Both the position numbers and the translations under genes were made by a program. From Flavobacterium sp. HSC-61S13 (GTDB lineage: Bacteria > Bacteroidota > Bacteroidia > Flavobacteriales > Flavobacteriaceae), in assembly GCF_024171535.1 (NCBI RefSeq), contig NZ_JALJZV010000003.1, positions 62,001 to 126,000 on the forward strand: 64,000 nucleotides of DNA, written 5' to 3'. Below are positions 39,101 to 46,925 of the stretch, in pieces. Under the pieces are notes generated by a model. That model was not told the origin of the DNA, did no database searches, and saw only the letters and a program-made list of their open reading frames with translations. Every line of letters begins with the position of its first letter. Positions within the stretch are counted from its first letter, which is position 1.

Positions 39101-39709
39101 AATATGCCAAGCCAGATTTACATCACCCCCAAAATTGGTAATAAAAGCAGTCTCCTCGATCCAATCAGCGCTTTTATAAATTTTACTCGCTACCACCACT
39201 TTGGTAAAATCCGCAACGGCAATCCCTTTATTCGAGGCAACCACTTCAAATTCATTATTGCCATAAGTATCGGTCATATAATGATATTTTAGTTTGTAGG
39301 TTTTTGTTGCATCTAATTTTAAAATGGGAGAGATCAACCAGTCATCATTTTTTGAATTCCCATAAAAATACATCGACTGATCACCCTCAGAAAAATCATC
39401 ATCATCCGTTGTCCAATTGTATTTATCCTTATTATTATCGACTATTGTCCAACACGTAAACGTTGTAGAATCCGTATTAAAACCCTCCCAGAAAGGTAAT
39501 ACTTGCACGGCGCATGGCGCTGGCAACGCAGTCAATTCTTTAAAGTTAAAGTAGGGCTGTAAATTCAACTCTGGCGCGTAAACCTTCTCAAGCCAACTGA
39601 AATCGCGCTCTATATTCTTCTTAATATCTCCGTTTGCAAAAGCCGCCCCGTTACAGGAAAGCAAAAGTACCAATGAAAGAATACGAATAAAAAGTATACT
39701 TCTTTTCAT
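33143..39709 (-). CDS. A6: giant T9SS type B adhesin, five units, canonical-type anchor L
   Basis: 2188 aa. Signal peptide MKRSILFIRILSLVLLLSCN, then VYAPELNLQPYFNF. Units begin near residues 73, 326, 590, 851 and 1115; the fifth has DVSDWGGDAISDDWLISPD, the A3/A5/A7/A8 class. The PPC-like module (about 1373, VYDQDC) leads into a choice-of-anchor L module (about 1515) of the other type in the array: FIFASNEYG followed by SDVFAFFLTD, close to the common form of this family and lacking the CGEVC pair. The Ig-like module (about 1788) has the matching ITVKFLDLNCESTG variant. After it the sequence switches to a form very like A5, ending in two Ig-like modules and the type B sorting domain (SPNGDGFNDRFDL near 2113). 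Own leader and terminator. Inferred role: exported adhesin. Confidence 0.95.
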   Translation of the reverse strand: MKRSILFIRILSLVLLLSCNGAAFANGDIKKNIERDFSWLEKVYAPELNLQPYFNFKELTALPAPCAVQVLPFWEGFNTDSTTFTCWTIVDNNKDKYNWTTDDDDFSEGDQSMYFYGNSKNDDWLISPILKLDATKTYKLKYHYMTDTYGNNEFEVVASNKGIAVADFTKVVVASKIYKSADWIEETAFITNFGGDVNLAWHITAKSNASVNIDAISIEEVACVEPQNLAVKNLKIDQVTVYWKDLVNTSWEYYVEDTGGNGPTAAGTSITTAEVNVTKDHNNKSLIAGTIYDFYTRAKCVNGTFGEWIGPFSFKTLCKAINAPFVEGFNSTSATYGCWLIFDNNKDAASATDSKIWKQYNSDTFEGDRVMYFNGASSAGTHDDWLISPSIKMNGGLYAIIYYYKTSNSYGNEFEVVLSKNGVNTTEFTMQLEASEKRNTNIYKKKTLYVQNITGDVNIAWHIMGKAESKVYVDLVSVQEVSCYAPEEEMTVSKLEKDKATVSWTDTKNTSWEYYVQLDGSGPAPVGSGLIANKPTTDVTKTTGVGGANLQPNTWYEFFVRASCGAGKTSLWVGPIRFKTPCAIGTLPFWEGFNSDSKDLDCWTIVDNNNDGGDYNKIWMVDDFQKFEGDQSMHFSGSWDSEEHDDWLISPTFKLDPSKVYRLKYHYKTSPSEKTDFDVLLSNKGIALSDFTTNLMSKKGYTNGNWQEKTHILRNISGNINMAWHVSTQSSYTDLYIDNVFIEEVIGCPEPVDLDSKDHKENAATIFWADEVGKNWEFVVQKLGGKAPVAAGTATVKKENVITKDQSGNNLLPNTEYEYYVRSDCGNGSFSIWSGPFKFRTACGVIGLPFWEGFNSNSTAIYCWTFIDGNGDGSTGSGEWIKTTYNQYEGSDGMAFEVDDYDEAIETDDWMISPVFKFDKNKIYRLKYHYKVGRYADASDFEVLASNSGIKPVDFKKEIVKNQVYSSNTYQQKIVFITNLDGNVNLAWHIKGVGSKEVYVDNVFVEEVIGCPEPLSLDVKDVEAKKATISWTDDFKATSWEYFVQAAGTGVPTTGGTVTTKKENIVLKDQAGKNIEPNTDYEYYVRTVCGNGSFSIWAGPFKFVTLCDVYVAPFWEGFNTDSKTIRCWEILDGNNDGDPDWGGNMWATDKYSVYEGNRAMAIDVSDWGGDAISDDWLISPDLVMENSMYVLKYHYKVSPWDGGSFEVLLSNGGKTVDKFTKTIVAPSEYSNSNWVEEVKFFTAVAGTNNLAWHVDAEGALGVYIDNVILKKVTTCPEPYFVKVTNQTTNSFDVTWKQDGGITSWEVIVLNYGDDITATPVKTANVTVNPKTTINGLDPGKKYTVYVRTKCPDGKSNSDWSSPVNTGTKIGVNIDCNGALNIPVNLDAQCIKNVQGTLFGSKVSAKLEPSCGTKDVKKDAWFEFTATNTTHMLNISDFFSISGAGFPTIYVSVYDQDCSTIGNTALMCFDLENFMKYYLMENLVVGKKYYVRLATTEEFPDFYFTLCINSPSYIDVSPSGTKYTVEQLVKEVLVVADCDLVSNVTYHTGTNYASEPNGIGYFEKNKSSFSFKDGIVLATNGVETAKGPGDYQNQTDGSMSWLGDKDLQNLLFQNGQPDENFNASVIEFDFIPITDSIKFDFIFASNEYGPSYQCDYSDVFAFFLTDIETNEMTNLAVIPNTDIPVSVTTIHDEKYQGDLTCGSLNEQYFDKYYDGEIGLPLQDNPINYSGMTVPMTAVSAVKPGKKYHIKLAIADYRDSGYNSAVFLRGGSFDLGKIDLGNDLLVETGNALCSGESRIIKSGVMTEGVVIKWYKDDVLIPGADQPDLEVFETGTYKITVKFLDLNCESTGSVKIEIYPAISTVVAAPKSLPICRKATAPIVLDLTEVEPAMLSKVDVINYKMSYYETKEDAVAGVAAIVDPTSYGVETIGTDVILFIKVVDQRTSCSEIFEWTLKATKGIIPETREHVKVCASYTLPDLGVNQYYYSESAGKGTTYKVGDILNEAGEHTIYVLQDNGNGCYEEISYKVTITAAVKADIVADVELECSLHILAPLSVHNKYFTQAGGQGMELVVGSLVPHTQTIYIYASSDDGLCVDESSFKVSYRDCPIPKGVSPNGDGFNDRFDLKEYGVTSMVIYNRYGAEVYSFQGDYIDQWYGQDKGEKQLPDGTYYYVVIAHGKTRTGWVQINK

Positions 39710-39746
39710 ATCTAATAATTATTATGGTTAGTTCTTATCAAATATA
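39710..39746 (-). promoter_or_regulatory. Conserved array leader and promoter box of A6
   Basis: Minus strand: TATATTTG (39739-39746), 4 nt, GAACTAACCAT (39724-39734), then ATTAGAT before the ATG. Confidence 0.65.
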
Positions 39747-39892
39747 TAAATTTTAGAATTACCATTAACAAAATGTATCTTAAATTTTTAGACACAAATA
39801 CTTCATAATTATATGATTTAGCCAAAAAAAAAATGAGCTTATTTACCGCAGCTATTTCATCGTTTTCACAGAACCTACCGCAGATTTTTACT

Positions 39893-39931
39893 AAAAAAGG
39901 CAGGTAATTCCCTACAGAACTACCCGCCTTT
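39893..39931 (-). terminator. Terminator of A7
   Basis: AAAGGCAGGTAATTC (39896-39910) pairs with GAACTACCCGCCTTT (39917-39931), allowing wobble or mismatch at two positions, across a 6-nt loop. The A-run at 39893-39898 supplies the U-run on the minus strand. Confidence 0.8.
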
Positions 39932-40023
39932 AATGTCAATTAAATGTATTAAAAATAAAACACCCGCTATTATTACAAGCAAATACCTTCTCTATTCCTT
40001 TTAAAAAAGCGCCATTCTCGTGG

Positions 40024-43000
40024 TTACTTATTTATTTGCACCCAGCCGGTTCTGGTATTTCCTCGTGCTATAATTACATAATAATAGGTTCCATCAGGAA
40101 GCAATTTGCCCCCTTTTTCTTGTCCATACCACTGGTCAATATAATTTCCTTCAAAAGAAAAAACCTCCGCACCATAACGGTTATAAATCACCAAGCTACT
40201 CACTCCATGGACCGCTAAGTCAAAGCGGTCATTTAGTCCATCTCCGTTAGGCGAAATACCTTTCTGAATCGGACATTCTCTATAACTAACTTTAAAACTA
40301 CTTTCGTCGGTACACAGCCCGTCTTCTGATGCTGCAAATACATAAATTGTCTGAGCATTTGGTACCAAACTCCCATCTGTTAATTCGATTCCCTGACCAG
40401 CTGCTTGAGTAAAGTACTTATTGTGAACAGGTAAAGGAGCTAACACATGCAAAGTACATTCCAATTCCACATCTTCAAAAACCATAGCATGTACTGCAGC
40501 TGTGATACTTACTTTATAAGAGATTTCCTCATAACAACTCGCACCATTATCTTGCAACACATAAATCGTTTGAGTTTCAGACACGCTCAAAACATCACCA
40601 GCTTTATAAGCAGTTCCTTTTCCACCCGATTCCGTATAGTAATATTGATTGTTTTCCAACTCTGGAAATACATACCGTTCACATACAGTAACATCCTCCC
40701 TTTGTAATGGAATTGAACCAATCGAAATCTTAATCGATAAAACAAAAACCTCAGAACAGCCCGTTCGTATATCCTCTACTCGTACATACAAATCTCTATT
40801 TCCCTGTTCGGCATTTACTTCATAAGCAGTGCCTATAGGATTTGTTCCTGAAGCGGCTTCCGCTTTATCTTTAAAATAGGTCGTTTTATAATTTTCCTTT
40901 CCCACCTTACTAAACATAAATATTTCAGCATCAGATAAATCAAGCACGATTGGTTTAAATGAATACCTGCAAACTTCCATGGTTTTGGGAGTCAATACAG
41001 CCGTAGAGATCGCAGGGAAAATTTCGACTTTCACCTGACCTATTACCTCGCAATTCATCATCGCGTATTTCGCTACTACTTTGTAAGTACCGCTTTCCGT
41101 CACCTCCAAATCTGGAGTATCTGCACCTGGAATTATCACTTCATCCTTATACCACTGTATTAGTACATCTTCTTCACCCAACCCTGACTTAATTGTTTTA
41201 GATTCACCACCACATAAGGCGTTTCCGTTTTCAACCAACAAATCTTCGCCTAAATCTATATTCCCTAAATCAAAACTACCCGCTTTAAAAAATACCGCAG
41301 AAGAATGATTATCATTAGGACAAAAATCCATCACAGCTAATTTGATATGATAGGTACGACCGGGCACAACCTTAACGGTCTCTGACTGCATCGCCTTGGT
41401 CATCCCTACAAAATCAATCGGCGCATCAAATGGATTGTCTTGATGGTTGTCATAATGTTTCCAATAATATTCAGGATTCATACTGTTGCACGTGATACCT
41501 GATCTCTTCGCATCTCTGATCGTATTTAGAGCAATTGGAGTATTCGTCCCTTTAATTTTGGCTAGGTTTTGGCCTTCACCTGTGGTGGTATCCACCAACC
41601 AAGCTGCAAACAAAGCACCCGTATCGCAATCTGAACCACATCCTTTTTTATAACTATTTGACGCAAATAAGAAATCAAAATTAATTTCTTCTTTAATAGG
41701 TGTAAAATCAAACTCCAGCTGCGTTACGCGCTTGTCGGGAGTTGGTCCTCCTCCTGCTGCATTGATGGCATCATTAATATCTTTATCTCCTATCCAACGG
41801 TGTGGATTTTGTCCTCTTGGATTGTCTGCACCGATGTGTGGACCCGGTACATATTTAACTTCATTGGTTGACAGTACTATACCGTCATCAAATGGAAATA
41901 CAGAACCTCCTTTGCTGAAATACCCCAAGGTATTGACCGATTGTGTTACTGCACTTCCGTCACCTACTTGATATTTTACATTAGAAACCAAATCGCAGTT
42001 GGATTTCACCAATACATCTTTGACCAATTGCTCAACCGTATATTTATCACCACTTGGACTGACTTCCACAGGCGTATAAGTTGAGGTAGTTATACATATA
42101 TTAAAGATATAATCTGGAGCCATTTCTGGAGTACCTAAACGGTAGTAATATTTTTTACCCGGAACCAAATTCATCAACAGGGTCTGATTATTCTCTAATG
42201 AAAACAAAAAACAACCCAGTGAAGTCTTAGTCATAACCGCACAAGCATCATCGTATAAGGTTCCCTGTAAAAAGATCGGAACCACACCCGACACACTCTT
42301 AAGGTCTTTCAAACTCAATAGATGTGTCTTTGTGGTCGCTGTAAACTCAAACCAAACATCTTTAATTGTGTTATCCATATAACAATTCGCCAAAGGCGTC
42401 ATCGATTGAGTAGCTCCAATCAAAGAGCCCGGAACAAACTTAACACAGTCTAAAGTATTGTTTACTGGTACATTTACAGCTCCTGCACAATCGTCATTTA
42501 GCCCCACAGTAGTTCCGGAATACAGCGGTGTTGACCAGTCGCTATTGGTTTTCCCATCAGTACATTTAGCTCTAACAAAAATAGCATATACCTTCCCGGA
42601 AGTCAATCCACTTATAGTAACTTTCGGATTTACCGTTATGTTAATTTTTTGAACTGGAGTGTCCGTGACCTTATCGCCATAATTCATGACCAAAAGCTCC
42701 CATTCATTAACACCACCATTTTGCTGCCACTCCACATCCATTGTTGAACTGGTCTGATTGCTGATCGTTAAATAATAAGGTTCAGGACAAGTTTCTATCT
42801 TTTTTAGAGTGATATTATCTAATCCGAGCTCTGAGCCTCCTGGAGTATTATTGTGCCACGCAATATTTACAACACCTGGAACTCCTTTAAAGAATTTTAC
42901 TTCTTCTTTCCAAGTAGCATTGCTATAAGCTGCTGATCCCACAATTTTAGTGGTAAATTTATCCAAAGCAACTCCTTGGTTGGAAAGTGATACATCAAAA

Positions 43001-46000
43001 GTGGCCCCCATCATGCCATCGGTTTTATAATGATACTTCAACACATAATCGCCGTTATGCATTTCGATATCAGGAGAAATCACCCAATCATCAGTACCCA
43101 ATCCTTCGCCCGTGAAATCCAAAGACACCACAGTCATCGCCTGATCACCTTCATAGTAATAAAATTTTAATGGTGCCCATATATTGATTCCAAATTCCTT
43201 GAATTCATCTTTATTAGCATCCACGATAGTCCAACAGCTCAATGTTTCTGAGTTTGTATTAAAGCCTTCCCAGAACGGCGTTTTATAGATATCACACGGA
43301 ACACGGAACTCAAAAGGTCCCGACCAAATACTATAAGTACCATCACCACACACCGTTCTGACATAAAATTCATATTCGGTATTGGGTATTAAATTTTTAC
43401 CAGACTGATCTTGAGACACCGTACTCTCTTTTTTATTGACCGCCGTACCCGACTTTGTTGGCACGCCTTGACGCAAATCTTGCACATAATACTCCCAATT
43501 TTTACCCCCCATTTCATCGGTCCAGTAAATCGTTGATTTCTTTGCACTCTGATCTTTGATCCCTAATTCTATCGGTTCCGGACAACCTACCACCTCTTCG
43601 ACAAAGACATTTTCTATATAAAGATTTTTGGGTCCGTATCCACCAACATGCCAGGCCAAATTAACTTCCCCTACTAAATCTCGAATAAAGCTCACTTTCT
43701 CTTGGTAGTCAGCAACTTTATAAAATTGGTTTTGCACCACCACCTTAGTAAAGTCTTGCACTTCGCTACCGGTATTGGATGCCAAAACTTCAAATGCTGT
43801 ATTGCCATTTTGTACTTCCGTCTTAAAATGGTATTTGAGGCGATACGTTTTGCTTTTTTCAAATTTAATATTCGGGCTTATTAACCAATCATCACTGTCT
43901 TGTCCTGAATTATTGGTTGTGGTATAGTACATGGATTGATTGCCTTCATAATGATCCATCTTTTCATTTCGCCATACATTCCACTGGTACCCGAGATAGG
44001 TATCAACAGCATCCCTATTCGCATCTCTAGTAATCCAACAACCGATGGCTTGGGAACCGGTATTAAAACCCTCCCAAAAAGGGGTATCAAATACACCACA
44101 GTTTGTTCTAAAGTGATACGGCCCCATCCAAACACTCTCGTCTCCAGGTCCACAAATGGTACGGACATAAAACTCATAGTCTGTATTTGCTTTTAAATGA
44201 TTGCCCGTCTTATCTTGAGTGATTAGATGTTCTTTCTGATTGGTCGTTACCACATTTCCAGTTGGCATTATTCCTCCAGCTCTCTGAACTACGTACTCCC
44301 AATTTTTCCCAAAGTCATCTATCCAGTATATTGTCGCGCTATTCACTGTCTCGTCTTTGGTATCCAAACCGTATGCCTCTGGACATCCCTTTAATTCTTC
44401 CAAGAAAACATTATCGATATACAGGCTTGTAGCGGTATTTTCGGTCGTAATATGCCAAGCAAAATTAAAATCCCCTGACACGCCTTTAATCACCACTACC
44501 TCTTCTCTCCAAACATCGTTGCTGTATCCTTTTCTAACCAGTAGCGTTTTAGCAAAATGCTCCACACCAACCCCTTTATTAGACGACTTAACCTCAAAAT
44601 CGGTGGTTTTACCAGCTAAAGTTTTGTAATGATACCTCAACCTATAAAACTTGGTTGGATCTAAATTAAAGGTTGGAGAGATCAACCAATCGTCGTGTTT
44701 ACCGGGTACAGCGGCACTGGAATAATTCATCTTTCCATTGCCTTCAAAGCTTCCTGTCCCAATGTTCACCGACCAGCTATCTACCGTAGTCATTAATTTT
44801 GAATTATCCACTTTGGTCCAACAACTAGCCGTTTGGGATTTTGTATTAAAACCCTCCCAAAACGGTATACTCACAGGTACACAAAGCGTTCTAAAGGCAA
44901 TCGGTCCAATCCAAAAACTGGTTTTACCCAGTCCACAAGACGCTCTAACAAAAAATTCATAATCTGTATTGGGCTGTAGATTTGCCCCGCCTACACCTGT
45001 GACTTTGTTTACCGTTAAAACGGTAGTTTTAGATACGATACCGCTACTTACAGGAACTCCACCACCTGCGGGCTGAACCACATATTCCCAATTTGTATTG
45101 TTTGGATCTGCCCAAGTGAGTTTTGCGCTGTCAATTCCCAGATCACTAACAACCACCTTCTCTTCTGGAGCGATACAACTTATTTCTTCGACAGTGATGA
45201 AATCAATTTTCACATTTGCAGCTCCCTTGGCCACAACGTGCCAGGCAATATGAACATCTGCCTTAATATTCTTTATATAAAGCACTTTCTTTACGTAAGT
45301 CGCAGTATTGCGCCTCTCTCGTGCCTCTAATACCGTGCTAAAATCAGACGGCTCAGTCCCTGTAGTCGAGAGAACCACTTCAAAATCATTGCTGTTCAAA
45401 CCGTCAGTGATATAATAATAGGTTATCGCATAAATACCGCCATTCAATTTTAGTTTGGGTGACATCAGCCAATCATCTGCGCTTATAGCCGGCGCCTTAC
45501 TACGGAAAAACAAGCCAAGATCACCTTCGTACTGACCGCCTCCGCTACGTACCCAGCTATTAACGTTCTGAGATGTTTTATTGCTATCGGCATCCAAAAG
45601 TCTCCAACAATTAAAGCTTGTCGAATTGCTATTAAAGCGCTCAATAAAAGGCAATGTTAGAGCATCACATTGTACTGTAAAATTATAGGGACCAACCCAT
45701 TCACCGTATTGTCCATTTCCACACTTGGCACGAACATAGAAGTCATAAGACTGACCCGCCGCTAAATTCACATTATTGTGATCTTTAGTAACCACCACTT
45801 CAGAAGAGCTCGTTGCAGTTCCCGCACTCACAACACCTTTTCCACCTGCCGTGTCTATGTAATATTCCCAGGCTGTATTTAACTTATCATTCCAAAAAAT
45901 AGTTGCCTGATTATTTTTTATCAATTTCACTCCCAAATCTATAGGTTCTATACAAGCTACTTCTTGCACAATCACATGATCTAAATATTGTATCACATTA

Positions 46001-46635
46001 GCGGGAGGAGTTATACCCGCAGTTAACTTCCATCCCAAGTTAACATCACCTCCTAAATTAGTAATATAAGCGGTTTCCACTTCCCAACTGTCATTATTAT
46101 AAACACGTTTAGGCACGATTACTTTAGTAAAATTAGCCGTTGCCACCCCATTACTTGAAGCCAGAACTTCCATTTCGCTCTCATTATAGGCGAAGGTTTT
46201 ATGAGAATATGTTAATTTGTAAGTTTTGGTTTTATCCATTTTAAGCTTTGGAGAGATTAACCAATCTTTGCTTTTACGAGCTCCGCGTATATAAATTTCA
46301 CGATCGCCTTCAAATGGTAAATAGGGATCTAATGCCCAAAAATTCAAGTCCTTATCTTCGTCTACTATAGTCCAACAAGCGAACGTGGTTGAATCACTAT
46401 TAAATCCTTCTGCAAAAGGAATAGTTTGCGGATCACACAGCAACTCTTTCAAAGCCCGCCGCAAACTGAAATCAAAATAAGGTTGTATATCTAATTCTGG
46501 AGCATAAGACTTCTGCTGCCAGCTAAAACTAAGTTCTACTTCTGTTACTTTTTCTTTTTTCGCATACAACAAACTGTTAAAAAATACAAAAAAAGCAATC
46601 ACAGCTGCAGAAAAAAACAAACCATTTTTTTTCAT
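40024..46635 (-). CDS. A7: giant T9SS type B adhesin with five anchor-J/FN3 units
   Basis: 2203 aa and one of the more divergent members. Signal peptide MKKNGLFFSAAVIAFFVFFN, then SYAPELDIQPYFDF. Units start near residues 75, 332, 593, 853 and 1122. The second opens LPFIERFN and the third lacks the D-x-N-x-D loop (CWTKVDNSKLMTT). The PPC-like module (about 1382) has LYDDAC; choice-of-anchor L (about 1525) is of the cysteine-pair type with CGSDC; the Ig-like module is near 1803. The following segment differs from its neighbours (VCRYSFKPIVLDLSDAEIF), and the sorting domain near 2128 has SPNGDGLNDRFDL with a conservative change HGVSSLVIYNRYG. Own leader and terminator. Same inferred role: secreted, surface-attached adhesin. 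Confidence 0.95.
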   Translation of the reverse strand: MKKNGLFFSAAVIAFFVFFNSLLYAKKEKVTEVELSFSWQQKSYAPELDIQPYFDFSLRRALKELLCDPQTIPFAEGFNSDSTTFACWTIVDEDKDLNFWALDPYLPFEGDREIYIRGARKSKDWLISPKLKMDKTKTYKLTYSHKTFAYNESEMEVLASSNGVATANFTKVIVPKRVYNNDSWEVETAYITNLGGDVNLGWKLTAGITPPANVIQYLDHVIVQEVACIEPIDLGVKLIKNNQATIFWNDKLNTAWEYYIDTAGGKGVVSAGTATSSSEVVVTKDHNNVNLAAGQSYDFYVRAKCGNGQYGEWVGPYNFTVQCDALTLPFIERFNSNSTSFNCWRLLDADSNKTSQNVNSWVRSGGGQYEGDLGLFFRSKAPAISADDWLMSPKLKLNGGIYAITYYYITDGLNSNDFEVVLSTTGTEPSDFSTVLEARERRNTATYVKKVLYIKNIKADVHIAWHVVAKGAANVKIDFITVEEISCIAPEEKVVVSDLGIDSAKLTWADPNNTNWEYVVQPAGGGVPVSSGIVSKTTVLTVNKVTGVGGANLQPNTDYEFFVRASCGLGKTSFWIGPIAFRTLCVPVSIPFWEGFNTKSQTASCWTKVDNSKLMTTVDSWSVNIGTGSFEGNGKMNYSSAAVPGKHDDWLISPTFNLDPTKFYRLRYHYKTLAGKTTDFEVKSSNKGVGVEHFAKTLLVRKGYSNDVWREEVVVIKGVSGDFNFAWHITTENTATSLYIDNVFLEELKGCPEAYGLDTKDETVNSATIYWIDDFGKNWEYVVQRAGGIMPTGNVVTTNQKEHLITQDKTGNHLKANTDYEFYVRTICGPGDESVWMGPYHFRTNCGVFDTPFWEGFNTGSQAIGCWITRDANRDAVDTYLGYQWNVWRNEKMDHYEGNQSMYYTTTNNSGQDSDDWLISPNIKFEKSKTYRLKYHFKTEVQNGNTAFEVLASNTGSEVQDFTKVVVQNQFYKVADYQEKVSFIRDLVGEVNLAWHVGGYGPKNLYIENVFVEEVVGCPEPIELGIKDQSAKKSTIYWTDEMGGKNWEYYVQDLRQGVPTKSGTAVNKKESTVSQDQSGKNLIPNTEYEFYVRTVCGDGTYSIWSGPFEFRVPCDIYKTPFWEGFNTNSETLSCWTIVDANKDEFKEFGINIWAPLKFYYYEGDQAMTVVSLDFTGEGLGTDDWVISPDIEMHNGDYVLKYHYKTDGMMGATFDVSLSNQGVALDKFTTKIVGSAAYSNATWKEEVKFFKGVPGVVNIAWHNNTPGGSELGLDNITLKKIETCPEPYYLTISNQTSSTMDVEWQQNGGVNEWELLVMNYGDKVTDTPVQKINITVNPKVTISGLTSGKVYAIFVRAKCTDGKTNSDWSTPLYSGTTVGLNDDCAGAVNVPVNNTLDCVKFVPGSLIGATQSMTPLANCYMDNTIKDVWFEFTATTKTHLLSLKDLKSVSGVVPIFLQGTLYDDACAVMTKTSLGCFLFSLENNQTLLMNLVPGKKYYYRLGTPEMAPDYIFNICITTSTYTPVEVSPSGDKYTVEQLVKDVLVKSNCDLVSNVKYQVGDGSAVTQSVNTLGYFSKGGSVFPFDDGIVLSTNEVKYVPGPHIGADNPRGQNPHRWIGDKDINDAINAAGGGPTPDKRVTQLEFDFTPIKEEINFDFLFASNSYKKGCGSDCDTGALFAAWLVDTTTGEGQNLAKIKGTNTPIALNTIRDAKRSGITCNSMNPEYYWKHYDNHQDNPFDAPIDFVGMTKAMQSETVKVVPGRTYHIKLAVMDFCPNDNHSSAVFFKAGSFDLGNIDLGEDLLVENGNALCGGESKTIKSGLGEEDVLIQWYKDEVIIPGADTPDLEVTESGTYKVVAKYAMMNCEVIGQVKVEIFPAISTAVLTPKTMEVCRYSFKPIVLDLSDAEIFMFSKVGKENYKTTYFKDKAEAASGTNPIGTAYEVNAEQGNRDLYVRVEDIRTGCSEVFVLSIKISIGSIPLQREDVTVCERYVFPELENNQYYYTESGGKGTAYKAGDVLSVSETQTIYVLQDNGASCYEEISYKVSITAAVHAMVFEDVELECTLHVLAPLPVHNKYFTQAAGQGIELTDGSLVPNAQTIYVFAASEDGLCTDESSFKVSYRECPIQKGISPNGDGLNDRFDLAVHGVSSLVIYNRYGAEVFSFEGNYIDQWYGQEKGGKLLPDGTYYYVIIARGNTRTGWVQINK

Positions 46636-46672
46636 TTCTAATAATTTAATTGGTTAATTAATAACAAATATA
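46636..46672 (-). promoter_or_regulatory. Conserved array leader and promoter box of A7
   Basis: Minus strand: TATATTTG (46665-46672), 4 nt, TAATTAACCAA (46650-46660), then ATTAGAA before the ATG. Confidence 0.7.
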
Positions 46673-46796
46673 TCATTATATCGATTAAAATAGAATTTTA
46701 TACCGATTTTTTCAAATTAAACAGAAGTAAAAAACATAAAATAAACACAAAACAGTTGCTTTTGTTTTTTAATTTTAACAAACACGCACTGGTTTA

Positions 46797-46836
46797 AAAC
46801 AAAAAAAAGAGGCTGTCTTTTTCTGAACAGCCTCTT
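46797..46836 (-). terminator. Terminator of A8
   Basis: Perfect 10-bp stem AAGAGGCTGT (46807-46816) and ACAGCCTCTT (46827-46836). A run of ten or more A's (up to 46808) gives a long U-run on the minus strand. It lies about 90 bp past the A8 stop codon. Confidence 0.88.
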
Positions 46837-46925
46837 GTCTGGCACTCTATTTTTTTTTAGCATAAAAGGCGCGCATTTTTAATCTATGCGAGTCATTAAT
46901 TCCTTAAACGCTAAAACAGATTGTA

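Larger units (their letters stand above)
39710..40023. other. Intergenic region between A7 and A6
   Basis: 314 bp with the A6 leader and the A7 terminator. The short word ACCGCAG appears twice at about 39844 and 39876, without clear meaning. No gene is seen. Confidence 0.6.

Noticed and set aside
46624..46635. Poly-A runs right after several start codons (A7 in A1, A2 and A4; A8 in A7) as phase-variation tracts
   Set aside because: They encode the usual MKK start of signal peptides and are short. All genes are in frame, so there is no evidence of slippage.
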